5,872 nt of DNA from NCBI GenBank assembly GCA_958402445.1, contig CATXTO010000073.1, positions 1-5,872 on the forward strand. Reading direction: 5' to 3'. Positions 1 to 5,162 of this stretch are shown here, one piece after another. This stretch comes from an uncultured Eubacteriales bacterium. Lineage in GTDB: Bacteria > Bacillota > Clostridia > Oscillospirales > Oscillospiraceae. Each line of letters begins with the position of its first letter. The first letter of the stretch is position 1. The position numbers and the translations under genes were made by a program. Below the pieces are notes generated by a model, which was not told the origin of the DNA, did not search any database, and saw nothing but the letters and a program-made list of their open reading frames with translations.

Positions 1-5
1 GTTGT

Positions 6-55
6 GTAGGGAACGACCTTTGGTCGTTCCACGGGCGAGCGCAGCTCGCCCCTAC
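6..55. repeat. Palindromic repeat unit, copy A
   Basis: This 50-bp unit opens with GTAGGG and closes with CCCTAC, which are complementary. Inside are two perfect hairpins: GGAACGACC (10-18) pairs with GGTCGTTCC (22-30) around TTT, and GGGCGAGC (33-40) pairs with GCTCGCCC (44-51) around GCA. Copies B, C and D of the same unit lie at 3063-3328. The shape, with short terminal inverted repeats and internal stem-loops but no coding, is that of a REP-like or miniature mobile palindromic element. It is preceded by GTTGTG, as in copy B, where RHS coding sequence follows directly; the left edge of the window may therefore abut another RHS tip. Confidence 0.85.
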
Positions 56-64
56 GGGAAGTAT

Positions 65-375
65 GTTTTGGTATACAGCCTTCTAACACTGCGCTATTGT
101 GTAGGTGAAGGGAGGTGAATTTATGCGATTATGTCACAATTTGGCAATCATTGTCAAGACGAAGCAAAGAGAACTGGGATTAAGCAACGTAGAGATGGCG
201 CGCCGCACAGGAATTTCGCGGGCCACGTTAACCGGGATTCTGCGGGGCGAAGGAAATCCCAGGCTCAGCACTGTGGAGCGAATTGCGGAGAAGCTGGGGC
301 TTGATCCGGTCCGGCTGCATTGCTTTGCGCACAATGACGAGGAAAGAGTATTTTTGGAGCAGACCCTGGAGATGG
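65..375 (+). repeat. Long direct repeat, left copy (matches 3338-3648)
   Basis: By manual comparison these 311 bases are identical to 3338-3648, at a constant offset of 3273. The block covers the presumed promoter, the ribosome binding site and the first 84 codons of the XRE regulator. Identity stops abruptly at base 376. Three scattered differences appear just upstream (58, 61, 64) before the palindromic repeat, which is again nearly identical. Perfect identity over this length indicates recent duplication or gene conversion between the two cassettes. Confidence 0.9.
69..77 (+). promoter_or_regulatory. Candidate extended -10 promoter of the left XRE gene
   Basis: The bases TGG-TATACA match an extended -10 element (TGn followed by a TATAAT-like hexamer, four of six positions), about 45 bases before the start codon. 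No convincing -35 is visible. GTATAC within it is a perfect palindrome and could equally be part of a regulator operator. The same bases occur at 3342-3350. Position and partial consensus only; weak evidence. Confidence 0.3.
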
Positions 376-467
376 CCGACAAGGCTGGAGCCTTATCTCC
401 AGAAAAACGTGAGCGTTTCGTGGAATTTTTCAGAAAACTGGCACAAAGCAAGACAGACAAAGACTAA
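123..467 (+). CDS. XRE/Cro-C1-type helix-turn-helix regulator, left copy
   Basis: A 114-residue cytoplasmic DNA-binding protein. Residues about 6-62 form an HTH_3 (lambda Cro/C1) fold: the first helix runs to about 17, helix 2 is around NVEMARRTG (22-30), the recognition helix is around SRATLTGILRGE (32-43), and STVERIAEKLGL (49-60) follows. Residues 70-108 are a charged helical tail, perhaps for dimerisation. I chose ATG at 123 because GGGAGG lies seven bases upstream; a GTG at 105 is in frame but would put that site inside the gene. The gene converges on the 294-residue gene and is separated from it by a hairpin. Its role is inferred: it is carried once per RHS toxin/immunity cassette, so it may control that cassette or itself. 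Residues 1-84 are identical to the right copy and the last 30 differ at ten positions. Confidence 0.9.
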   Translation: MRLCHNLAIIVKTKQRELGLSNVEMARRTGISRATLTGILRGEGNPRLSTVERIAEKLGLDPVRLHCFAHNDEERVFLEQTLEMADKAGALSPEKRERFVEFFRKLAQSKTDKD

Positions 468-488
468 AGCATGCAAAAGGTTCTAGCG

Positions 489-520
489 ATGACGCCGCCG
501 GGTTTACCCGACGGCGTCAT
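489..520. terminator. Conserved hairpin between convergent genes (left copy)
   Basis: ATGACGCCGCCGGG (489-502) pairs with CCCGACGGCGTCAT (507-520) around a TTTA loop, giving a 14-bp stem with one mismatch. It sits 21 bases after the stop codon of the XRE gene and 24 bases before the end of the convergent 294-residue gene, where a bidirectional terminator would be expected. No T-run follows on the + strand. On the - strand a short CTTTT lies about ten bases beyond the stem. The same hairpin occurs in the right cassette. Confidence 0.6.
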
Positions 521-544
521 TGCCGGGAATGCTACAGCTTAAAT

Positions 545-1429
545 CTATTTGAGCTTTAGCTTTTTTTTGACGGCTTCGTAAGTGGCGTTCCTCTTTTCTT
601 CCATTTCTCGCTTTAAGGTACCATACCCCTCCTCCGAAAGGCCCTCCAAAAGGTGCGAATAATATGCCGCATCTTTTTCAATTCGCTGCTTGTAGGATTC
701 TTTCACATCATTTTCTAAAGAAAGCGACAATGCTTTAGCGCTCAGTTTCTGCGCGGCAGGACTAATCTTTTCATCCCGGTACCAATTACATTCCTCTACG
801 TTATCTAAATAGATACACTCATATAGATAGCGCATATTGTTCATCAATTCTGGTATACGGTTTGGGTTATCTGGAAGGTTTCCACATTCCGCAAAACGTT
901 TCTGCTTTTGTCGCACGTACTGTTCTGCGCAGGTCCGCACATCCACGATAGGGTCCAAAATGGGAAAGACCTCCTCCTCTAAAAGACAGTCCATATAATA
1001 TGCCGTGGTCCTGTTATATCTGGGGTACAGTGGGGCACTGATGGAGAACAGCCAGCCCTGACGCATAAGTTTTTCTGTATGAGCTTTCATCTCGTCTTTG
1101 TCAACAAAATCAGAATAACATTCCTCTGCGAGCCATATTTTTGAGGGGTAGTATCCCAAATTATTGGTTATTAATTCCCGCCAATCCTCCTCGGTGCTTT
1201 TGGAAAAGGGTAGGTATTCCCCCATGAACAAAGGATAATAAGCAAGCTCCGCAAGGAAATCATCCCGAAAAACGACTCCCGGCTCCGTGATGAAGCCTAG
1301 AAGCACCTCCTCTTTCACGACCTTATACCACTGGCAGGGCCTTCTGGGATGCGGGACAAAACCCCGCTGCCGGAGCCTGTCTCCAAAATGCTCGTCCAAA
1401 AACTGGCCTAGTTCCTGATGTGTCAGCAT
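545..1429 (-). CDS. Soluble protein of unknown family, candidate accessory immunity protein
   Basis: This 294-residue protein has no signal peptide and no membrane segment, so it is probably cytoplasmic. I do not recognise the family. The N-terminus (about 5-50), with an alternating helix, a GF pair and then a Trp-containing strand, is loosely like DUF4304-type proteins, but this is only an impression. The middle is rich in Tyr, Trp and acidic residues (PYPRYN-like and YYMD stretches near 135-150), and the last 60 residues are a charged helical region ending in a Lys/Leu tail. ATG at 1429 has AAGGAG seven bases upstream (1437-1442 on the + strand). It is the last gene of a three-gene - strand run after the RHS tip and the two-helix membrane protein, 36 bp downstream of the latter. 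Position suggests immunity or cassette maintenance; this is inference. Confidence 0.8.
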   Translation of the reverse strand: MLTHQELGQFLDEHFGDRLRQRGFVPHPRRPCQWYKVVKEEVLLGFITEPGVVFRDDFLAELAYYPLFMGEYLPFSKSTEEDWRELITNNLGYYPSKIWLAEECYSDFVDKDEMKAHTEKLMRQGWLFSISAPLYPRYNRTTAYYMDCLLEEEVFPILDPIVDVRTCAEQYVRQKQKRFAECGNLPDNPNRIPELMNNMRYLYECIYLDNVEECNWYRDEKISPAAQKLSAKALSLSLENDVKESYKQRIEKDAAYYSHLLEGLSEEGYGTLKREMEEKRNATYEAVKKKLKLK

Positions 1430-1465
1430 TATGCTTCTCCTTTTAGTTTTTAACGGAGTTGCCGC

Positions 1466-2110
1466 TCATTTATTCCGCCCATTTAAAACACCAACTGGAT
1501 TTAGGAGGGACCCCACCGGTATGTAACCGGCGGGGTCACGTTTTTTATCCCCGTTTTTTTTTTTGGTTTTTACCCTTGCTTCCCGTTTGCATTTTTCCCG
1601 ATAGGCGATAAGGGCGCCGACACGGTTGGCCGAAACATGTGTTTCCAGATAATTGACAAGCTGTTCGGAGTACCAGAATTTAATGAAGCTGTCTGAGCAC
1701 TTTAGTTTATTGATCTTGTGCTGAAATTCAGCCGGATATGGCTCCTTAGAAAAGTAGATGAACGGGTAGTCCAAGCCATTAAACGAGTCTTCTAGTTCAA
1801 CACCTATCCAACGGCTTTCAGTTAAAAGCAGAGTATGAGACCGGCGAAAAATACAGCGCCAGATAATGCGGTCATTCTTCACGATAAGTTTTGCAAATAA
1901 TTTCTCCCAAAGTTGGTTTAAGCACAAAAATGCAATATAAAACATGGGGATTATAGCTAAATAATAAATACGAAATCCATTTTGCATCCATACGTAAATT
2001 ATTAAATACGTGAAAACAAAAGGAAAGATGGCTAATAGTAACGTCAGATAATAGCGTCCAAAATAACGCAAGGCTGGTTTAGTATAAAACGACATATAAT
2101 TTATCCTCAT
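1466..2110 (-). CDS. Two-helix membrane protein with PH-like domain, candidate immunity protein
   Basis: A 214-residue protein with two hydrophobic segments, about 20-41 and 47-66, separated by a short turn. A soluble part follows whose strand pattern (KLIVKNDRIIWRC, then LLLTESRWIGVEL, about 74-106) resembles the bacterial PH-like domain of YcxB-type membrane proteins. The resemblance is by eye. Two in-frame starts compete: ATG at 2110 (AAGG about nine bases upstream, overlapping the RHS stop) and ATG at 2095 (GAGG nine bases upstream), giving 214 or 209 residues. It lies 11 or 26 bp after the RHS tip, the standard place for a cognate immunity gene. The last 35 residues are strongly basic and include an A11 tract (1554-1564) and a hairpin with a T-run on the opposite strand, suggesting an acquired or unstable C-terminus. 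Confidence 0.78.
   Translation of the reverse strand: MRINYMSFYTKPALRYFGRYYLTLLLAIFPFVFTYLIIYVWMQNGFRIYYLAIIPMFYIAFLCLNQLWEKLFAKLIVKNDRIIWRCIFRRSHTLLLTESRWIGVELEDSFNGLDYPFIYFSKEPYPAEFQHKINKLKCSDSFIKFWYSEQLVNYLETHVSANRVGALIAYREKCKREARVKTKKKNGDKKRDPAGYIPVGSLLNPVGVLNGRNK
1509..1546 (+). terminator. Terminator-like hairpin with T-run, antisense inside the membrane-protein gene
   Basis: On the + strand GACCCCACCGGT (1509-1520) pairs with ACCGGCGGGGTC (1526-1537) across a five-base loop, with one G-T mismatch, followed by ACG and six T residues (1541-1546). This is the form of an intrinsic terminator, but it is oriented against the gene that contains it (codons about 192-201 of the - strand CDS). 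It could stop + strand read-through from the left XRE gene or be the tail of an inserted palindromic element. Structure is clear; function is inferred. Confidence 0.5.
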
Positions 2111-2121
2111 TATGTCTGGCC

Positions 2122-3099
2122 TTATTTTGCAAGTTCCTTCACTATAAAGCTAAAATAACCCACTGTAAACCGGGCTACGCTCGCAACGGCACAAGATAAG
2201 GCCTCTTCCGCAAGCGCTTCCCTTGATTTTTTGAAAATGTTGTTTACAAAGGTTTGCTTTATCACCTGGCCAAGTCCCTTTTCAGCTACCTTTCCAAGCT
2301 GTGACTTTATGGGGCCTCCCATATACCCGAACAGAGCGCCGCATGCGCCGTCCCATACGGCATCTTCAATCAGTTTTCCCATATCAACTGGTTCATTTTT
2401 TACTTTGGCTTCAACTATAGAACCAGCAGCCGACCCAGCAGCGCTTGCTACACCCATTACACCGATAACAACAATCCCAGTACCACCTGTAATGGCGAGA
2501 ACATCTGCTGCAAGACCTGCGATCGCCCCGGAGGTGGCTCCAGCCAAGGCTGCTGCACCGACGTCTTCGCCCTCTATGGCTGCATTTAACGCTCCAACAG
2601 CGGCTCCCACGATTGCACCGATTAGAGTGCCTAGGAATGTCCCGGAGTGGTCCAGAAACGCAATAGGATTATTATTGCAATATGCGAACATATTGCAGCC
2701 TAAAAAGCTTTGACCAGTAGAGGCATAGGAATCGGCGTTGATAAAGCGGCAGAGGGCGGGGTCGTAATAGCGGGACTGGAGGTAATAGAAGCCGGTCTCC
2801 TGGTCATAGTAGTAGCCCTTAAAGCGCAGGGGATTGCGGTTCGCGATGTGGCCGGGGTCGTCGGAGACGGGATTCCCGATGCCGTCGCAGATGAACAGGG
2901 GATTGCCGAAGGGGTCGTACTCATACTTCGCCGCCAGCCTGCCGTACCGGTCCGCCAGGGCCGTGACGTCCCCCTGGAGGTTCAGGATGTAGTAGTAGGT
3001 GGCGGGGGCCTTGCCCGGCTCCCGGCAGGTGATGGTATAGGGGGAGGTCCCGCCGCCGTTGTGTAGGGAACGACCTCTGGTCGTTCCGCGGGTGTGCAA
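2122..3099 (-). CDS. Orphan RHS-repeat C-terminal tip with unknown effector domain (5'-truncated)
   Basis: A 325-residue frame. Residues about 34-153 are the RHS-associated core: YD-type motifs such as NLQGDV and YEYDPFGN, then LRFKGYYYDQETGFYYLQSR and YYDPALCRFINADSY, ending NNNPIAFLDHSG. The usual DPxG cleavage motif is degenerate (DHSG). Residues 155-228 are an Ala/Gly-rich hydrophobic stretch, often seen after the RHS core and possibly membrane-inserting. Residues 230-325 are the variable tip, helical, with no toxin motif I recognise. A full RHS protein is over a thousand residues, so this is a fragment. RHS homology stops at about 3060 against palindromic repeat B, and an in-frame TAG lies at 3109-3111. 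The start shown is a TTG in the repeat, preceded by AGGGG; whether it is used is unknown. Probably a displaced or silent tip, with its candidate immunity gene 11 to 26 bp downstream. Confidence 0.75.
   Translation of the reverse strand: MHTRGTTRGRSLHNGGGTSPYTITCREPGKAPATYYYILNLQGDVTALADRYGRLAAKYEYDPFGNPLFICDGIGNPVSDDPGHIANRNPLRFKGYYYDQETGFYYLQSRYYDPALCRFINADSYASTGQSFLGCNMFAYCNNNPIAFLDHSGTFLGTLIGAIVGAAVGALNAAIEGEDVGAAALAGATSGAIAGLAADVLAITGGTGIVVIGVMGVASAAGSAAGSIVEAKVKNEPVDMGKLIEDAVWDGACGALFGYMGGPIKSQLGKVAEKGLGQVIKQTFVNNIFKKSREALAEEALSCAVASVARFTVGYFSFIVKELAK
2744..2798 (-). repeat. RHS core homology block shared with 5818-5872
   Basis: These 55 bases are identical to 5818-5872 and encode the end of the RHS core (TGFYYLQSRYYDPALCRF). 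The match reaches the window edge on the right copy and so is probably longer. Past the Phe codon the two tips diverge within a few codons while keeping the NNNP motif. Such blocks are where recombination exchanges C-terminal tips in RHS loci. Confidence 0.85.
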
Positions 3100-3112
3100 A
3101 GCACGCCCCTAC
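3063..3112. repeat. Palindromic repeat unit, copy B
   Basis: First hairpin GGAACGACC (3067-3075) / GGTCGTTCC (3079-3087) with loop TCT. The second stem GGGTGTGC / GCACGCCC has one mismatch and an AAA loop. It is the most diverged of the four copies and directly abuts RHS coding sequence at about 3060. On the - strand it supplies both the TAG that closes the RHS frame and the AGGGG...TTG start-like sequence. Confidence 0.85.
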
Positions 3113-3170
3113 AGGGACGGGGTATGGACGAGGATCGTTCGCCACCTTGGAAAATCGTTTTATTCCAGCT

Positions 3171-3220
3171 GTAGGGAACGACCTTTGGTCGTTCCACGGG
3201 CGAGCGCAGCTCGCCCCTAC
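3171..3220. repeat. Palindromic repeat unit, copy C
   Basis: Identical in sequence to copy A over the whole 50-bp unit, with both stems perfect. It sits in the middle of the tandem array and is preceded by CCAGCT instead of the GTTGTG found at A and B. Confidence 0.85.
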
Positions 3221-3278
3221 AGGGACGGGGTATGGACGAGGATCGTTCGCCACTTTGGAAAATCGTTTTATTCCGGTT

Positions 3279-3328
3279 GTAGGGAACGACCTTTGGTCGT
3301 TCCGCGGGCGAGCGCAGCTCGCCCCTAC
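3279..3328. repeat. Palindromic repeat unit, copy D
   Basis: Differs from copies A and C by G instead of A between the two hairpins (GTTCCGCGGG). It is the last unit of the array. It is followed after nine bases by the 311-bp duplicated block that starts the right XRE cassette, the same spacing as after copy A. Confidence 0.85.
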
Positions 3329-3337
3329 GGAAAATAC

Positions 3338-3648
3338 GTTTTGGTATACAGCCTTCTAACACTGCGCTATTGTGTAGGTGAAGGGAGGTGAATTTATGCG
3401 ATTATGTCACAATTTGGCAATCATTGTCAAGACGAAGCAAAGAGAACTGGGATTAAGCAACGTAGAGATGGCGCGCCGCACAGGAATTTCGCGGGCCACG
3501 TTAACCGGGATTCTGCGGGGCGAAGGAAATCCCAGGCTCAGCACTGTGGAGCGAATTGCGGAGAAGCTGGGGCTTGATCCGGTCCGGCTGCATTGCTTTG
3601 CGCACAATGACGAGGAAAGAGTATTTTTGGAGCAGACCCTGGAGATGG
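3338..3648 (+). repeat. Long direct repeat, right copy (matches 65-375)
   Basis: Second copy of the perfectly duplicated 311-bp block: promoter region, ribosome binding site and first 84 codons of the XRE gene. Homology resumes after the divergent 3' part of the gene, from the TAA through the hairpin (3738-3796), with a few differences. Confidence 0.9.
3342..3350 (+). promoter_or_regulatory. Candidate extended -10 promoter of the right XRE gene
   Basis: TGG-TATACA, identical in sequence and distance to the site before the left XRE gene, with no clear -35. The palindrome GTATAC could be an operator half instead. Because the whole block is duplicated, conservation here is not independent support. 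Confidence 0.3.
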
Positions 3649-3740
3649 TCGACAAGGCTGGAGATTTGTCGCCGGATAAGCGCGAGCGGTTCATGGAGCT
3701 CTTCCGGGCGCTGGTTCAATGCACGACAGACGAAGATTAA
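3396..3740 (+). CDS. XRE/Cro-C1-type helix-turn-helix regulator, right copy
   Basis: A 114-residue paralogue of the gene at 123. The DNA-binding domain (6-62) is identical, so both proteins should recognise the same operator. From residue 85 the tail differs at A85V, A90D, E94D, V100M, F102L, K105A, A107V, S109C, K110T and K113E. Most third codon positions there also differ, and codons are more GC-rich than in the left copy. The start at 3396 follows GGGAGG by seven bases; the GTG at 3378 is an in-frame alternative. The tail keeps the LSP-KRERF pattern, so it is under constraint and not decaying. The gene is divergent from the orphan RHS tip across the tandem repeats and convergent with the 439-residue gene. 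Confidence 0.9.
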   Translation: MRLCHNLAIIVKTKQRELGLSNVEMARRTGISRATLTGILRGEGNPRLSTVERIAEKLGLDPVRLHCFAHNDEERVFLEQTLEMVDKAGDLSPDKRERFMELFRALVQCTTDED

Positions 3741-3762
3741 AGCATGCAAAAAGGTTCTAGCA

Positions 3763-3794
3763 ATCACGCCGCCGGGTTTACCCGACGGCGTCAT
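3763..3794. terminator. Conserved hairpin between convergent genes (right copy)
   Basis: ACGCCGCCGGG (3766-3776) pairs with CCCGACGGCGT (3781-3791) around TTTA, an 11-bp stem with one mismatch. The outer three pairs of the left copy are weakened here by a C-C clash. It lies 22 bases after the XRE stop and 30 bases before the end of the convergent gene. The likely role is bidirectional termination, without a strong T-run on the + side. Confidence 0.58.
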
Positions 3795-3824
3795 TGTCGT
3801 AAAAGTGACTTTTATTACTTTGCT

Positions 3825-5144
3825 TCAGCGAAGGAGCTGCCGAATTTCATCAGCAGTAATTTGTTGTTCACCACAGACAAATACGTAATCGTCCGGCATG
3901 TCTTTTACAACATATATATAACCTGAGACATACAAAAAACTTTGCCCTATGCCATATAGCCGCCACCCTTCCTTACAAATACTTAGCCAACAGGCTGTGG
4001 AGTCGTCCTTATCCGTAAATTGACTGCTGGAAATAAAAATCGGCTCTGTGTCCAGGCTGTCGTACATTTCGGAGGGTGAAATATTGCGATTGACTAAAAA
4101 AGTGTCAGGAATACAAATAACGGTGTAGCTGCCACGCTGTATTACTGCTGCTGCACCAAACTCAATGAAAATATCCAAATCTTGAAATTCAAATATTGCA
4201 TGGCTATTACCTTGTCCGAAGGGCGCAAAACGCCATAGGCCATGATCTCGGTATCCCAATGAAATACAATAAAGGGTATCAAATTGATATGTATCATACG
4301 GGTCCGGGGTACAATGCAGCTCCGCAATGTTGATGGCAAAGTCATCCGATACCGGGTAAAGCGCAACACTGTGCTTGGTATACCGCGCATCCGCCAATCT
4401 GGCTCCGTCTGATTGCCAGATATGTTCCCAAAAAATCGCACCGGTTTTGGTGGTCAGGGGAAGAATTAGGACCAGGGGGAGTATGACGACTAAAGCTATC
4501 GCTATCTTCCGGTTCCGGAGCTTTCTCCGTCGCTCCTGCTCCCGTTTCCTGCGCACCGCCTCCGCGTCCGCCGCTTGCTTCTGCCGCAGCAGCTCCGTTG
4601 CCCGAGCCTGGTCCGCCTCCATCTGCGCCGCCGCCTCTGCGTGCTTCTGTATCACGCGCTTCCGGCCTTCCTCCAAAATTGCCATCCACTCTGGCTGTAG
4701 TTCGGCCAGCACCGCTTCCTCCTTGGCTTCCGCCTCCGTCACGTGGTCGTCCAAGGTCCGGAAAACTCTGCGCTCCAGCTCCCGCAGTTGCTCCCCCAGG
4801 CCCGGGGCCTCCCGGGCCTGGCAATAGTCGGAGCTTTCCCGCAAATGCGATTCACAAGCCGCGCGGTTCTGTTTCGCTGAGCGCAGGGTGGAGGGATAGG
4901 TGGAGGAAAATGGAAACAGGTCATAGATTTCCCCCATGGACAGATAGCGAGGCAGGGAGTATTCGAGTACGATTTTGGTTACCTGGTCCTGTAGGGATTG
5001 GGGAATGCCCCTGGGCTCTGGGGCCGGGGAACCATACTGCTGCAAGAGCGAGGTTTCCAGCTCCGCCAGGCTGGAGCAGCCCTCCGCCGCGAGAAACCGC
5101 TCCCAGGGGGAAGGTCCATGGGGGTTCGTCCGGTTATCATCCAT
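3825..5144 (-). CDS. Single-pass membrane protein with cytoplasmic coiled coil, candidate immunity protein
   Basis: A 439-residue protein of no family I recognise. Residues 1-110 form a soluble N-terminal part containing SPWERFLAAEG and LPRYLSMGEIYDLFP. Residues 115-212 are a long Ala/Glu/Arg-rich coiled coil ending in a very basic stretch (RRKREQERRRK, 198-208). Residues 214-231 are one membrane helix, and 232-439 are a Tyr/Phe/Asp-rich globular domain. By the positive-inside rule the coiled coil is cytoplasmic and the C-terminal domain faces outside. AGGAGG (5152-5157) lies seven bases before ATG, and the gene starts 18 bp after the RHS tip, so the two are co-transcribed. Composition changes from strongly GC-rich before the helix to AT-rich after it, suggesting a fused C-terminal module. 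It occupies the immunity position; an external domain would suit neutralising an incoming toxin. Confidence 0.78.
   Translation of the reverse strand: MDDNRTNPHGPSPWERFLAAEGCSSLAELETSLLQQYGSPAPEPRGIPQSLQDQVTKIVLEYSLPRYLSMGEIYDLFPFSSTYPSTLRSAKQNRAACESHLRESSDYCQAREAPGLGEQLRELERRVFRTLDDHVTEAEAKEEAVLAELQPEWMAILEEGRKRVIQKHAEAAAQMEADQARATELLRQKQAADAEAVRRKREQERRRKLRNRKIAIALVVILPLVLILPLTTKTGAIFWEHIWQSDGARLADARYTKHSVALYPVSDDFAINIAELHCTPDPYDTYQFDTLYCISLGYRDHGLWRFAPFGQGNSHAIFEFQDLDIFIEFGAAAVIQRGSYTVICIPDTFLVNRNISPSEMYDSLDTEPIFISSSQFTDKDDSTACWLSICKEGWRLYGIGQSFLYVSGYIYVVKDMPDDYVFVCGEQQITADEIRQLLR
4796..4821. other. Perfect GC-only hairpin inside coding sequence
   Basis: CCAGGCCCGGG (4796-4806) pairs perfectly with CCCGGGCCTGG (4811-4821) around GCCT. 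It lies within codons about 108-116 of the 439-residue gene, at the start of the coiled coil. In mRNA it would be very stable. It may be a chance product of GC-rich codons (Pro-Gly-Leu-Gly) or mark a junction. Confidence 0.6.
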
Positions 5145-5162
5145 ACCGTTGCCTCCTGTTTT

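Larger units (their letters stand above)
3063..3328. repeat. 108-bp tandem repeat array, two full periods plus a final unit
   Basis: The 50-bp palindromic unit recurs at 3063, 3171 and 3279, an exact period of 108 bp. The 58-bp linkers (3113-3170 and 3221-3278) are near-identical, beginning ACAGGGACGGGGTATGG and ending in an AATCGTTTTATTCC segment. The array fills most of the 296-bp gap between the orphan RHS tip and the right XRE gene. The left cassette has only one unit at the equivalent site, so copy number varies. As 108 is a multiple of three, long meaningless frames run through it on both strands. Confidence 0.9.

Noticed and set aside
105..122. GTG at 105 (and 3378) as the start of the XRE genes
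   Set aside because: It would translate through the GGGAGG ribosome binding site, which sits at the right distance from ATG at 123 (3396).
2231..3066. + strand frames at 2231-2713 and 2710-3066
   Set aside because: They are antisense to well-supported RHS core and hydrophobic tip coding. Their composition is a mirror of Ala/Gly codons.
3063..3328. Possible CRISPR array
   Set aside because: Only three units; the repeat is a 50-bp double palindrome, and the 58-bp spacers are near copies of each other instead of unique sequences.
3109..3362. Continuation of the RHS frame upstream through the repeats to a full-length protein
   Set aside because: The in-frame TAG at 3109-3111 and loss of RHS similarity at about 3060 show that the coding region is truncated there.
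3059..3391. Open frames with a 36-residue repeat on the + strand (and similar ones on - at 2982-3362 and 2921-3253)
   Set aside because: They exist because the 108-bp tandem repeat is a multiple of three and lacks stops in several frames. They have no good ribosome binding site, and the same DNA is open on both strands.
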